Origin: Raoultibacter massiliensis
GTDB lineage: Bacteria > Actinomycetota > Coriobacteriia > Coriobacteriales > Eggerthellaceae
Length of the DNA: 64,000 bases
Direction of reading: 5' to 3'
NCBI RefSeq assembly: GCF_900199545.1
Contig: NZ_LT962671.1
Location: 1,991,851 to 2,055,850 of the forward strand
Under the pieces are notes generated by a model. The model saw only the letters and a program-made list of their open reading frames with translations. It was not told the origin of the DNA and ran no database searches. Positions 1 through 7,855 of this stretch are shown piece after piece (the stretch's first letter is position 1; each line of letters opens with the position of its first letter). Both the position numbers and the translations under genes were made by a program.

Positions 1-251
1 CCCCGGCGCTTCGCAATCGCAACGGTCCCCCCGGCGGTGACGCCTATGGCAAACGCGTTGATGCAAAACGAGATCATGGAAGCCGTGCCGATGGCGACAA
101 GCCCCGTATTCCCCATAACCTGCCCGACTATGATCATGTCGGCAGCCTGATAGCAGTATTGCAGAATATTGGCAGCGAACAGCGGCAATGTGAAGGCAGC
201 GAGCTGCTTGATCACGGAGCCGCGGGTGAAGTCCTGTTCCTTTGTTTTCAT
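1..251 (-). CDS. MATE family efflux transporter, N-terminal fragment
   Basis: The first 83 or so codons of a multidrug and toxin extrusion type transporter; the gene runs off the left edge. The protein begins MKTKEQDFTRGSVIKQLAAF and continues with FTLPLFAANILQYCYQAADM, which matches the family pattern of a first membrane helix followed by a conserved Q..AD.iivG segment. The second hydrophobic segment (GLVAIGTASMISFCINAFAI) is also visible. The ATG at 249-251 is preceded by AGGAGAGAC, a good ribosome binding site. MATE proteins are inner-membrane drug or metabolite exporters driven by sodium or proton gradients; the substrate cannot be told. A terminator-like hairpin and a long structured leader lie directly upstream, suggesting transcript-level control. 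Confidence 0.85.
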   Translation of the reverse strand, partial: MKTKEQDFTRGSVIKQLAAFTLPLFAANILQYCYQAADMIIVGQVMGNTGLVAIGTASMISFCINAFAIGVTAGGTVAIAKRR

Positions 252-272
252 GTCTCTCCTCGAAAAGCAAAA

Positions 273-297
273 GCCGCAGACGAGACTCGCCTGCGGC
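273..297 (-). terminator. Intrinsic terminator or attenuator just upstream of the MATE gene
   Basis: On the minus strand the arms GCCGCAG and CTGCGGC, with an inner CGAG/CTCG pair, form a strong stem followed directly by TTTTGCTTTT. It ends about 15 bases before the MATE ribosome binding site. A terminator in this position fits attenuation of the MATE transcript rather than simple termination of the distant toxin operon. Confidence 0.6.
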
Positions 298-309
298 TTC
301 GAGGTTCGA

Positions 310-395
310 CCATCGGAGATGCCGCACCGCTCGAACGCAACGCCATCGCATATGCGAAGACGTAGCGCGTTCGCGGCGCAAACCGGCTCCGATGA
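310..395 (-). promoter_or_regulatory. Candidate structured leader RNA of the MATE gene
   Basis: Read on the minus strand, 387-395 pairs with 310-318 over nine base pairs (UCAUCGGAG with CUCCGAUGG). Inside lies a long imperfect hairpin made of four stacked helices: 373-379 with 324-330, 367-372 with 333-338, 359-363 with 340-344, and 354-357 with 346-349 around an AUAU loop. The terminator at 273-297 follows. Closing helix, inner stem, terminator, then ribosome binding site is the usual layout of an attenuating riboswitch or regulatory RNA. I do not recognise a known riboswitch consensus in it. Pairings are read directly from sequence; the function is inference. Confidence 0.4.
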
Positions 396-400
396 GAAAA

Positions 401-422
401 CCGGTAGGATCGATCCTACCGG
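401..422 (-). terminator. Perfect 22-bp palindrome, probable terminator of the toxin-antitoxin operon
   Basis: The sequence is CCGGTAGG-ATCGAT-CCTACCGG, a perfect palindrome. On the minus strand it is followed by TTTTCTC. It lies about 200 bases downstream of the PIN toxin gene, so it could terminate that operon. A dimeric-regulator operator is the alternative. The rest of 252-624 holds the MATE leader and no gene that I can support. Confidence 0.45.
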
Positions 423-624
423 GAAAGCCCTGCGCGATGTCTCATCATCTTCCATTCGCACAGAGCGTTGCCGATGCAAAGCTTCATGACATTCCTTTTC
501 GAGTGCTGCGCAATCCCCTTTCGGCAGCAAGCCGCTAAACGTCGCGCCCAACCATTCTAGCGCAAATGCGTAAGATCGCATCGCATATCGAAGATCAAAG
601 CAGCAGATACCTCGCCTAGGTGAA

Positions 625-1068
625 TCACCATTCGATCTCTTCGAACACGAGGCCTTGCTTCTCGAGCCGGCCGAACAGCTCTTCGGGGGTCACGGCTTCA
701 ACCGCCGAATCGGCAAAATCCCTCACGTTTCTCGTGACGACGTAATCCGCACCGATCTTTTCGGCGCAGCGCGCAACAAGGCAGTCCTCGAAATCGTCCC
801 ATCGGGACGCGAGCGCTTTTTCAGCATCTTCGGACGTGATGCCGATGAGGCGCAGAAACGACAGGCTACGCTCGATCATGTCCTGCGCGCCTTGGCTGCC
901 GTAATCTTTGCGCAGCAGATAGTAGATGTCTGTGAGCACGTTCACGCTGATGTAGGTGTTCGCAGCCTCGACGATACCGAGCAGGCATACTTTGCGCGAC
1001 AGTGCGTAGAAGGGCTCACGTCGCCCGATATGATCGAGCACGATGTTGTTATCGAGCACCAGATCCAT
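625..1068 (-). CDS. PIN-domain toxin (VapC-like ribonuclease)
   Basis: 147 residues, the usual size for a PIN-domain toxin, a metal-dependent RNase that cuts tRNA or rRNA when freed from its antitoxin. It starts MDLVLDNNIVLDHIGRREPF, giving the first conserved acidic residue (LDNN.vLD). The middle acidic residues lie in EDAEKALASRWDDFEDCLVA, and the last is in ADYVVTRNVRDF, where N and D occupy the expected positions. Its start overlaps the end of the antitoxin gene by 20 bases, a typical translationally coupled toxin-antitoxin arrangement. Confidence 0.85.
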   Translation of the reverse strand: MDLVLDNNIVLDHIGRREPFYALSRKVCLLGIVEAANTYISVNVLTDIYYLLRKDYGSQGAQDMIERSLSFLRLIGITSEDAEKALASRWDDFEDCLVARCAEKIGADYVVTRNVRDFADSAVEAVTPEELFGRLEKQGLVFEEIEW

Positions 1069-1336
1069 AGCGCTCCCCCAACCTTGCCTCCCGGATCTCG
1101 TCGTCGGTCATGTTGATCGGACGCTTGGTGTGGCACTCGTCGAACGCCGCGATGAGCCTTCCGATCTCCTCTTTGCTCGGCTTCTCCCGCTCGTCGAACG
1201 GAAGGTCGTCGTTCTTAACCGCATAGTCGAACAGCCGGCGAACCGCCTCCGAGGGCGTGTACCCGCACCGCTTCATAACGGCGATACCCTGCTCTTTCAT
1301 TCGGTCGTCCAAGCGAACGGTTAAAACGGACTCCAT
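1049..1336 (-). CDS. RelB/DinJ-family antitoxin
   Basis: 95 residues beginning MESVLTVRLDDRMKEQGIAV, followed by GYTPSEAVRRLFDYAV. This is the ribbon-helix-helix fold of the RelB/DinJ group (beta strand VLTVRLDD, then two helices). The C-terminal charged half would wrap and inhibit the PIN toxin encoded downstream. The ATG at 1334-1336 has AAGGGGG upstream. A perfect inverted repeat 12 bases before the start is the probable autoregulatory operator. A RelB-type antitoxin paired with a PIN toxin is a common mixed pairing. Confidence 0.82.
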   Translation of the reverse strand: MESVLTVRLDDRMKEQGIAVMKRCGYTPSEAVRRLFDYAVKNDDLPFDEREKPSKEEIGRLIAAFDECHTKRPINMTDDEIREARLGERYGSGAR

Positions 1337-1347
1337 GGATGCCCCCT

Positions 1348-1371
1348 TATCGTATTACACGTAATACGATA
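1348..1371. promoter_or_regulatory. Operator of the toxin-antitoxin operon
   Basis: Perfect inverted repeat with 11-base arms TATCGTATTAC and GTAATACGATA separated by AC. It lies immediately upstream of the antitoxin ribosome binding site, where ribbon-helix-helix antitoxins bind to repress their own operon. Assignment is by position and symmetry. Confidence 0.7.
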
Positions 1372-1425
1372 CTAGCAGAAACGCCACCGCACGGCAAGAC
1401 AGTGCGGAGAAGGGATCGCGGCGCC

Positions 1426-2544
1426 CTACCCGAACGACATGACAGCAACCACAAACGCGATGGTGATCGCCAGCCCTGCAGCCATAATGGCCCAGATAGC
1501 GGGGCGCGCGTAGTTGAAGGTCCAACCCACCCCGAAGCGCGCAGGCAAAAACAGGCTCGGATCGTCGCGATTGACGTAGAACACGCCGAACTTCCAGTGC
1601 TCGTCATCGTCGGCAAGAATCTCCTCGCTTTCGCCCATGCGGGCGAACAAGCGAGCGCCGCCTTGCCCGTACACGACGGAGATGGCAATGCCGCCCACGA
1701 CGATGAAGATGCATACGACCATGATGACGACCGCACTCTGCATAAGCGTAACGAGCCCTGCGAACGAAAGCGGCATGAGGATGAGCGCAATGCAGATCAC
1801 CAGCCCCATCGCCAGCAAGTAGATGCTCTGCGCGCGAGCGAACATGCCGTAGGCAAGCGCCGAGGTCGCAGGGGCTCCCGGCTCGGACAAACGTTTGGAG
1901 CGCAGAATGTTCCAATGCGAGAACAAAAAGCATGCGATCATGAACAGCTGGATGAGCACCGGCATGAATACGATGGACAGCGACTTATCGGCCCACCTGC
2001 TCACTTCCCCATCAAACCCAACCTGCATAGGGATCATGTCGGGCATGTTCGAGTATCCGGCGATGCCCACGCCGAGCGTTACGAGCAGTACGGGCACGTA
2101 CAGGAGGTTCCACTTGAGCGAGATGGCGCGAGGGACGTCGCGCTCCCCCACTACGGCAACCGCCTCCTGCGCCTCGGCCCGCCATCCCCGCTGCTTTTTG
2201 TACGTCGAAACCTTCTTGCGAAAATACAGCATGAGCGCATATCCGATGACACACGTAAGCAGCGTGCCCGCAATGACGACCGCCAAAACACCCGAAGGGT
2301 TGTCGAGAACGACAAGCGCCACCCCTGCCGCCGTAAGTGCAGCGGTCAATGCGAGCATGAGCGCAAGATAGCGCCTTTTGAGACCCTTGAGATACGGGTC
2401 GCTCGCCGCTGATTCGGGAATCGTGATGGTGAAGCACTCGCTTTTCTTCATGAGATAGGGCGTGAGCGCCATGAGTACGCCGACGACCGGCACAAGAGCG
2501 ATAGTCAGGCCCATCATCACGGTAGCGTCCATTACGACATCCAT
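1426..2544 (-). CDS. DUF1648/DUF5808-type integral membrane protein
   Basis: 372 residues with about eight hydrophobic segments. Residues near 180-220 contain NMPDMIPMQVGFDGEVSRWA, the DUF1648 pattern (pd.iP.h.g..G...r), and the C-terminal third contains DDDEHWKFGVFYVNRDDPSL, the DUF5808 pattern. Such proteins occur beside GntR regulators and ABC exporters and are related to SdpI-type immunity proteins, so a role in envelope stress or antimicrobial-peptide resistance is plausible but unproven. It is the last gene of a four-gene operon: its ATG abuts the stop codon of the GntR gene, with GGGAGGAG as ribosome binding site. Confidence 0.75.
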   Translation of the reverse strand: MDVVMDATVMMGLTIALVPVVGVLMALTPYLMKKSECFTITIPESAASDPYLKGLKRRYLALMLALTAALTAAGVALVVLDNPSGVLAVVIAGTLLTCVIGYALMLYFRKKVSTYKKQRGWRAEAQEAVAVVGERDVPRAISLKWNLLYVPVLLVTLGVGIAGYSNMPDMIPMQVGFDGEVSRWADKSLSIVFMPVLIQLFMIACFLFSHWNILRSKRLSEPGAPATSALAYGMFARAQSIYLLAMGLVICIALILMPLSFAGLVTLMQSAVVIMVVCIFIVVGGIAISVVYGQGGARLFARMGESEEILADDDEHWKFGVFYVNRDDPSLFLPARFGVGWTFNYARPAIWAIMAAGLAITIAFVVAVMSFG

Positions 2545-2940
2545 TCAGCACTCCTCCCTATACGCGCGCTCGGCCTGCGCAGCAGCCCTCGCAACGAACT
2601 CTTCCTCCGAGCCACCGTGCGCACGGTATTCCAGGGCGAGCGCGAACAGGGCCTCGTCCATGCGGACAAGCCCCGCCTCGGTTTGGGCGGGCGCATGATC
2701 CGCCGGATCAGCTACGTAGGCGCCCGAGCGGCCGCGCATCACCACATAGCCCTCGTCGCGAAGCACCGCATACGCCTTGTTGACCGTATGCAAGTTGATG
2801 CCGAGATCGCTTGCAAGCGAGCGCACGGAGGGCAGCGCATCGCCCGGTTCGAGATCGCCCAAGGCAATCGATGCGATGATCTGGGAACGCAGCTGCAGAT
2901 ACAGCGGCTCGTTCGACTTCTGGTCGATTCTGACGATCAT
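2545..2940 (-). CDS. GntR-family transcriptional regulator, YtrA-like
   Basis: 131 residues: an N-terminal winged helix (EPLYLQLRSQIIASIALGDL, then PSVRSLASDLGINLHTVNKA) and only a short C-terminal helix, which is the YtrA subgroup of GntR. The chosen start MIVRIDQKSNEPLYLQ has AGGGGTG upstream; an in-frame extension of 21 residues is probably not translated. YtrA-type regulators repress ABC exporter operons of which they are part, and this gene sits ten bases downstream of the permease gene. The likely target is the inverted repeat at 5427-5447. Confidence 0.88.
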   Translation of the reverse strand: MIVRIDQKSNEPLYLQLRSQIIASIALGDLEPGDALPSVRSLASDLGINLHTVNKAYAVLRDEGYVVMRGRSGAYVADPADHAPAQTEAGLVRMDEALFALALEYRAHGGSEEEFVARAAAQAERAYREEC

Positions 2941-2950
2941 GCGCTCACCC

Positions 2951-4555
2951 CTATTCCTGCAACGGCGCCGATGCGATGCTCTTGAACAGCAACCACGAAA
3001 CAACGATCAAAACGATCGGGAGAATCATAGCACCGATCGAGCCAGTCAAAGCCGTCACCAGCATGCCGACCGCCACAATAACGAAACCCGAAAGCATGGT
3101 GACCATAACGGCGATCGAGCGCTTCACCGGTTCGTATTCGCTCTTCCAATCGTAGCGCGGCCTGCGCGAATCGACGGCAAGACCGAACACCGAAACGAAC
3201 ACCGAAACGGCGACGGGAACCACGACGACGAGCGCGGCCGATACGGGATCGACGCCGAAGGCGAACGAAAGCAGAAGGCCGCTGACCACAATGGTGGGAA
3301 TTGCGATAGCCAGGTTCAAGAGCGCCTTTGCAGCAAGAATCGTCCGCGATGAAACGGGAGCCGTGTACATAAGCCATCTGCTTTTGCCCTCAAGGGAAAC
3401 CGATGCCGCCGTCGTAGAGGAAATGCCGACGAAAAACGCCATCGCCCAAGGAAGAAAACTGCCGATGAGCGGGCCAATCTCTCCTTCGAACAATTCGGCG
3501 GGAAGCATGCCGAGAGCAGAGGCAACCGCGGCAGCTGCGGCGGCAACCAGCACGAGCACATAGCCGATGCAAGAGTTCATAAGGTAGATCGGCGTTGAAA
3601 CGAGACGCGCCGCCTCCTTCGACAACAGCGCTGCAAGCGGCGTGCGAAGCTTGTTGCGCGCACCTGCCTTCGCCTGCTTCCCTTCGTCGAACGAGAACGT
3701 GCCCTGCGGGCGACTTGCCATCAGCAGCGTGTTGATAGCCGCGAACCGATTCGAGATCAGCGCTATGGCGGCTACGGCGGACACGACCGAAACCACAGCG
3801 AATGCGGCGAACAGACCGACGTTGGCACCCGCGATGCCCTCGCTCGCCCATGCGATCGGAGGCAGCACGCTCACCATGATCGAAAGCTGCTGCGCCACTA
3901 GCGAAGCGAATGCGGCATCGTCGCCGCCCGCCTGACCCATCATCGCATAGGGAACGACAACGATGACCAAAACGGCGGCGATGGACAGAACCACCGTCAC
4001 GATGTTGGCATGGCGCATGCGGGCAGCCAAAGCCGAAATGCCCACCGCAAGCAAAACGGCGATCGCCATGGGCAGAAGCGGAGCCAAAAACACCGAGAGC
4101 GCCATCATGGCAACCGATCCCGCCGTCGCCCCCGCATACGATGCGTACACACCGAACGCGGGGAACATGGCGACGGCCCCGAACAGCAACGATATCGCAT
4201 AGAGCGCGGCAAGGCGCGACAGCACAACCTCCATCGTCGTTACCGGGAGGGACATCACGATATCGTAATCCTTGAATGCGAAAAGGACGCCGTTGGTTTT
4301 CAAAAACGCCGCCATCGCGCCCGCAAGCGAGCCGACGAGCACCGCCACGAAGGGAACGCTATCGACCAATCCGAACTCCGCAAGGCTGAACGCGACCCCC
4401 ATGCTGTAACCGACGCACAGCACGCCGACGGCGATCGCCGCAAGAGCGAAAAGCGCGATCGACCGCTTGGCCTTCGCCCGATCGGTATGGAGCGCCTTGT
4501 TGAGGCCGAACGTACCGAGAATCTGGATTTTAAGCAGGAGCTTGAGCTTGCCCAT
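2951..4555 (-). CDS. ABC-2-type exporter permease
   Basis: 534 residues with about twelve predicted membrane helices. The start is MGKLKLLLKIQILGTFGLNK, followed by hydrophobic blocks and the loop FAFKDYDIVMSLPVTTMEVV. Such P-x-[TS] loop signatures are found in BcrB/YtrC-like ABC-2 permeases. Together with the ATPase encoded ten bases upstream it would form an exporter for peptide antibiotics or lipids. The substrate is unknown. Confidence 0.82.
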   Translation of the reverse strand: MGKLKLLLKIQILGTFGLNKALHTDRAKAKRSIALFALAAIAVGVLCVGYSMGVAFSLAEFGLVDSVPFVAVLVGSLAGAMAAFLKTNGVLFAFKDYDIVMSLPVTTMEVVLSRLAALYAISLLFGAVAMFPAFGVYASYAGATAGSVAMMALSVFLAPLLPMAIAVLLAVGISALAARMRHANIVTVVLSIAAVLVIVVVPYAMMGQAGGDDAAFASLVAQQLSIMVSVLPPIAWASEGIAGANVGLFAAFAVVSVVSAVAAIALISNRFAAINTLLMASRPQGTFSFDEGKQAKAGARNKLRTPLAALLSKEAARLVSTPIYLMNSCIGYVLVLVAAAAAAVASALGMLPAELFEGEIGPLIGSFLPWAMAFFVGISSTTAASVSLEGKSRWLMYTAPVSSRTILAAKALLNLAIAIPTIVVSGLLLSFAFGVDPVSAALVVVVPVAVSVFVSVFGLAVDSRRPRYDWKSEYEPVKRSIAVMVTMLSGFVIVAVGMLVTALTGSIGAMILPIVLIVVSWLLFKSIASAPLQE

Positions 4556-4564
4556 GAAAACCGC

Positions 4565-5287
4565 CTACTTTCCCAATCCGAGAAACACGTCTTCGAGGCT
4601 CTTGTCGCCCACGATCTGCTCCGTCGAGCCGTCGGCGATCAGCTTGCCGGCCTTGATGATGGCGACCTTGTTGCAGAGCTTTTCGACCACTTCGAGCACA
4701 TGGCTCGAAAAGAATATCGCCGAGCCCCGTTCGGTCAGCTCCCGCATGAGTCCTTTCAGAGTATAGGATGCCTCCGGGTCGAGGCCGACGAAAGGCTCGT
4801 CGAGCACCAGCAGTTTCGGCTCGTGGAGAAGTGCGCCGATGAGCACGACCTTCTGCTTCATGCCGTGAGAGTACGACGAGATGAGATCGCCGAGCGCCGA
4901 CGTGAGCGAAAGCTTGTCGGCATAGCGCTCGATGCGCTCGCGACGAACGGCGGCAGGCACCTCGAAGATGTCCGCTATGTAATCGAGGTACTGGATGCCG
5001 GTGAGAAAATCGTAGACATCGGGGTTGTCGGGCACGTACGCCGTGATCCGCTTGACGGCGATGGGCTGGTCGACAACCGACATGCCTTCGATGTTGATAG
5101 TGCCGCCGTCGAAGCCCGCAACGCCCACGATCGAGCGGATGAGCGTTGTCTTGCCCGCGCCGTTGTGGCCGACGAACCCGTATATATCACCGGGCATGAC
5201 CGTAAGGCTCACATCGTCGACGGCTCGCTTTTCGCCGAACGTCTTGGTGAAATGGCTTACTGCGAGTACCGGTACGCGATCTTCCAT
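4565..5287 (-). CDS. ABC transporter ATP-binding protein (BcrA/YtrB type)
   Basis: 240 residues with all nucleotide-binding motifs: Walker A GHNGAGKTT near residue 39, signature SYSHGMKQKV in place of the canonical LSGGQ, Walker B KLLVLDEP, and the switch histidine in SSHVLE. It energises the permease encoded directly downstream. First gene of the operon ATPase - permease - GntR - DUF1648. It starts ATGGAAGATCGC, and a divergent CPBP gene lies about 210 bases away, with a shared regulatory region between. Confidence 0.92.
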   Translation of the reverse strand: MEDRVPVLAVSHFTKTFGEKRAVDDVSLTVMPGDIYGFVGHNGAGKTTLIRSIVGVAGFDGGTINIEGMSVVDQPIAVKRITAYVPDNPDVYDFLTGIQYLDYIADIFEVPAAVRRERIERYADKLSLTSALGDLISSYSHGMKQKVVLIGALLHEPKLLVLDEPFVGLDPEASYTLKGLMRELTERGSAIFFSSHVLEVVEKLCNKVAIIKAGKLIADGSTEQIVGDKSLEDVFLGLGK

Positions 5288-5426
5288 TGTCGTTCCTTCT
5301 TTCCATCGTCTTGGCGCCGCCAGGGTACGAGGCGCGCGACTTCTTCCAGCTTGCTTGCCGAAACCTGAGGCGTGCTTGCTTTCTCGGGCATTCCTCCGAT
5401 TCGGCCTTGCATGCCAAATGCTTAAT

Positions 5427-5447
5427 TGTTATATTTATGCTATAACA
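5427..5447. promoter_or_regulatory. Candidate operator between the ABC operon and the CPBP gene
   Basis: Inverted repeat TGTTATA-TTTATGC-TATAACA in the AT-rich part of a divergent promoter region, about 140 bases upstream of the ABC ATPase gene and 55 bases upstream of the CPBP gene. Position and symmetry suggest the GntR operator; it may control both directions. Confidence 0.5.
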
Positions 5448-5500
5448 GATAGAACAGTAATGCAAGCGACTCCATCAAGTTTAGAAAGCAGGGGATCACC

Positions 5501-6436
5501 ATGAAGCGCATCATCATCTATCTTGCCGTCACCTTCGCCATCACCTACGCGCTCGAGATATTCATCGTCGTGCCCTTGGCAACCGGCACGGCGATGGGAG
5601 GAGCGCTGGCTGCACCGCCCGTCGCCGTGCAGCTCATCATCGGATCGATGATGTTCGTTCCCGCAATCGGCGTGCTGATCACGCGGCTCGTCACCAAAGA
5701 AGGCTTCAAGAACGCGATGATCAAGCCGGTCGATTTCCGGCATACGTTCAAGTACTACCTCATCGCCTGGTTCGGACCGGCCGCCCTCACCATCGCAGGC
5801 GCCGCCGTATACTTTCTCATCTTTCCCAGTGATTTCGATCCGACCATGTCGGCCGCAATGGCCCTGCTGCAGAGCTCGACCGCATCGCAAGGCGGCGCCG
5901 AGCTGCCCGCCGACGTCATGCAGATCATCCTTTGGGTGCAGATCGGCGTGGGCATCGTGCTTTCCCCCGTCCTCAACTGCCTGACCTGCTTCGGCGAAGA
6001 ATGGGGATGGCGGGGGTATCTCGTACCGAAGGTCAACGAGAGGCTCTCGTTCGTTCCGACCGTTCTCGTCACTGGTGTGATCTGGGGATTGTGGCATGCG
6101 CCGCTCACGGTGATCGGGCATAATTACGGTGTGGGATATCCGGGCTGGCCGTTTCTCGGCATCTTCGCGATGTGCATCTTCTGCATCGTGATCGGCACCT
6201 TGTTCAGCTATCTTTCCCTTAAGGCGAAAAGCTGCCTGCCTGCTGTCATCGGCCACGGCGCCGTCAACGGATTCGTCGGCGCCGCCGCCCTCTTCTCGCT
6301 TTCCGGAGGAAACCCGTTTATCGGCCCCATGCCCATCGGCATCCTCGGAGGCATCGGGTTCATCGTGGCGGCCATCGTCTGCTGCGCGCTCATGCGGCGC
6401 GAGGAAAAGCGTGCGAGCAGCCCCGTAGCGGAATAG
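5501..6436 (+). CDS. CPBP-family intramembrane metalloprotease
   Basis: 311 residues and about eight hydrophobic segments. The signature CFGEEWGWRGYLVPKV (glutamates near residues 166-167, arginine at 171) is the EExxxR motif of the CAAX-protease/bacteriocin-processing family. A second motif WGLWHAPLTVIGHNYG supplies conserved histidines. These membrane proteases often give self-immunity or resistance to bacteriocins. The ATG follows AGCAGGGG. Divergent transcription from an antimicrobial-type ABC exporter operon supports a resistance role, but that is inference. Confidence 0.88.
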   Translation: MKRIIIYLAVTFAITYALEIFIVVPLATGTAMGGALAAPPVAVQLIIGSMMFVPAIGVLITRLVTKEGFKNAMIKPVDFRHTFKYYLIAWFGPAALTIAGAAVYFLIFPSDFDPTMSAAMALLQSSTASQGGAELPADVMQIILWVQIGVGIVLSPVLNCLTCFGEEWGWRGYLVPKVNERLSFVPTVLVTGVIWGLWHAPLTVIGHNYGVGYPGWPFLGIFAMCIFCIVIGTLFSYLSLKAKSCLPAVIGHGAVNGFVGAAALFSLSGGNPFIGPMPIGILGGIGFIVAAIVCCALMRREEKRASSPVAE

Positions 6437-6452
6437 CGGTTCGCGCAAAAAA

Positions 6453-6488
6453 GATGCCGGCGCAGTTGCACGCATCGGCGCCGGCATC
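6453..6488 (-). terminator. Intrinsic terminator of the M20 amidohydrolase gene
   Basis: 11-bp perfect stem (GATGCCGGCGC with GCGCCGGCATC) followed on the minus strand by TTTTTT. It lies just past the stop of the minus-strand gene. Confidence 0.85.
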
Positions 6489-6516
6489 CCAAGCGAAGCC
6501 CGGGAGAGCCTTCTCC

Positions 6517-7719
6517 TTACCTTCCCTGCAGAAAATCGATAGCGTACTGCGCGGCAACCATCGAGCCTTTCGCCAACACGCTCTCGTCAACCTCGTAAAA
6601 GCAGCTGTGCTGCGGATGATTGGCCTTAACCTCGGGGTTTCTGCATCCGATGAACACGAACACGCCGGGCACAAGCCGCAAATACTCCGAAAAATCCTCG
6701 CCCGAAAGCGTGCCGCGGTACTTGCCGAGCGCTCCCGCCCCCAGCACTTCCGCCACGGCCAGTTGGGCTCGTTTGGCGCACTTCACATCGTTTGAAAGTC
6801 CGGCGTTGCCCTCTTCGTAGGTCACTCGTGCGACCGCGCCGAACGTATGGGCCGTTTTTTCGGCAATATGCTCGATGCACGAAGGCAGCTCGCGGCGAAG
6901 CTCGTCGCTCCATGTGCGTACCGTACCGGTGAGGTAAGCGGAGCCGGCCATGATGTTGCGCGCCTCTCCTCCGTGGAATTCCCCCACCGTCACGACTGCT
7001 GGCTCGAACGGCGAGATGTCGCGGCTTACGAGAATCTGCAACGCATCGATCATCTCGGCACCCACGACGATGGCATCGACGCCCTTATGCGGCATGGAAC
7101 CGTGTGCGCTCACACCTTCGATATCGATGCGAAACCAGTCGGTATGCGCCATACGGCGCCCCGCCTCGCAGGAAAAAAGACCGGCATCGAGCTCGCTCCA
7201 GATATGCGCACCGTATACGGTGTCGACGCCGTCGAGCGCACCCGCCTCGATCATCTTAGTCGATCCAATGGATATCTCCTCGGCCGGCTGGAACAGAATG
7301 CGCGCTTCGCCCGAAAACTCGGAGGCGAGATCGCGCAGGATCCGCACGGCTCCGAGCATCATGGCGATATGGCAGTCGTGCCCGCACGCATGCATCATGC
7401 CGGGATTCTCCGACTCGTACGGCGCACCCGTTCGCTCGGTCACGGGAAGCGCGTCGATATCGCAGCGAAGAGCTATGCAGCGCTCATCCCCCTTCGCCGG
7501 CAAGTCTGCCGTCCCATAGACAGATGCGATCACGCCCGTTTCCGCCACACGCCGATACGGCACGCCGAGCGCATCGAGCCTTGCGCAAATCGCATCCGAG
7601 GTTGCGTATTCCCTGCCACTCGGTTCCGGATGCCGATGAAAGTAGCGCCGATCATCGACGATCTGCGGTTCGATGCTTGCGCCGAGCGCTTTCACCTTAT
7701 CTGCCGTCTGCTGTTCCAT
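6517..7719 (-). CDS. M20-family amidohydrolase (M20D, aminoacylase/carboxypeptidase type)
   Basis: 400 residues, full length. Metal-binding and catalytic motifs are visible: HRHPEPSGREYAT near residue 28, HACGHDCHIAMM at 110-121, FQPAEEISIGSTKMIEAGAL, AHIWSE and SGEDFSEY. The lid domain carries GVSAHGSMPHKGVDAI. Family members hydrolyse N-acyl or N-aminoacyl amino acids or indole-acetyl conjugates in the cytoplasm; the exact substrate is open. Monocistronic as far as seen, with a strong terminator downstream. Confidence 0.9.
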   Translation of the reverse strand: MEQQTADKVKALGASIEPQIVDDRRYFHRHPEPSGREYATSDAICARLDALGVPYRRVAETGVIASVYGTADLPAKGDERCIALRCDIDALPVTERTGAPYESENPGMMHACGHDCHIAMMLGAVRILRDLASEFSGEARILFQPAEEISIGSTKMIEAGALDGVDTVYGAHIWSELDAGLFSCEAGRRMAHTDWFRIDIEGVSAHGSMPHKGVDAIVVGAEMIDALQILVSRDISPFEPAVVTVGEFHGGEARNIMAGSAYLTGTVRTWSDELRRELPSCIEHIAEKTAHTFGAVARVTYEEGNAGLSNDVKCAKRAQLAVAEVLGAGALGKYRGTLSGEDFSEYLRLVPGVFVFIGCRNPEVKANHPQHSCFYEVDESVLAKGSMVAAQYAIDFLQGR

Positions 7720-7855
7720 ACCCCGTCCATCGCTCTCTTTTTCCTCAGCTTACCATAGCGGCGCGCTCGGCGGACGCGACTCGACGGGAGGCGGCATGCA
7801 GACAAGGCGCGACGCACGCCCGAACGCACCGCCCGCGGCTCCCAGCGCTGCAGGG

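Noticed and set aside
1339..2412. Plus-strand 357-codon frame opposite the DUF1648 gene
   Set aside because: Histidine/arginine/aspartate-rich low-complexity translation antisense to a clear membrane protein gene; no start signals.
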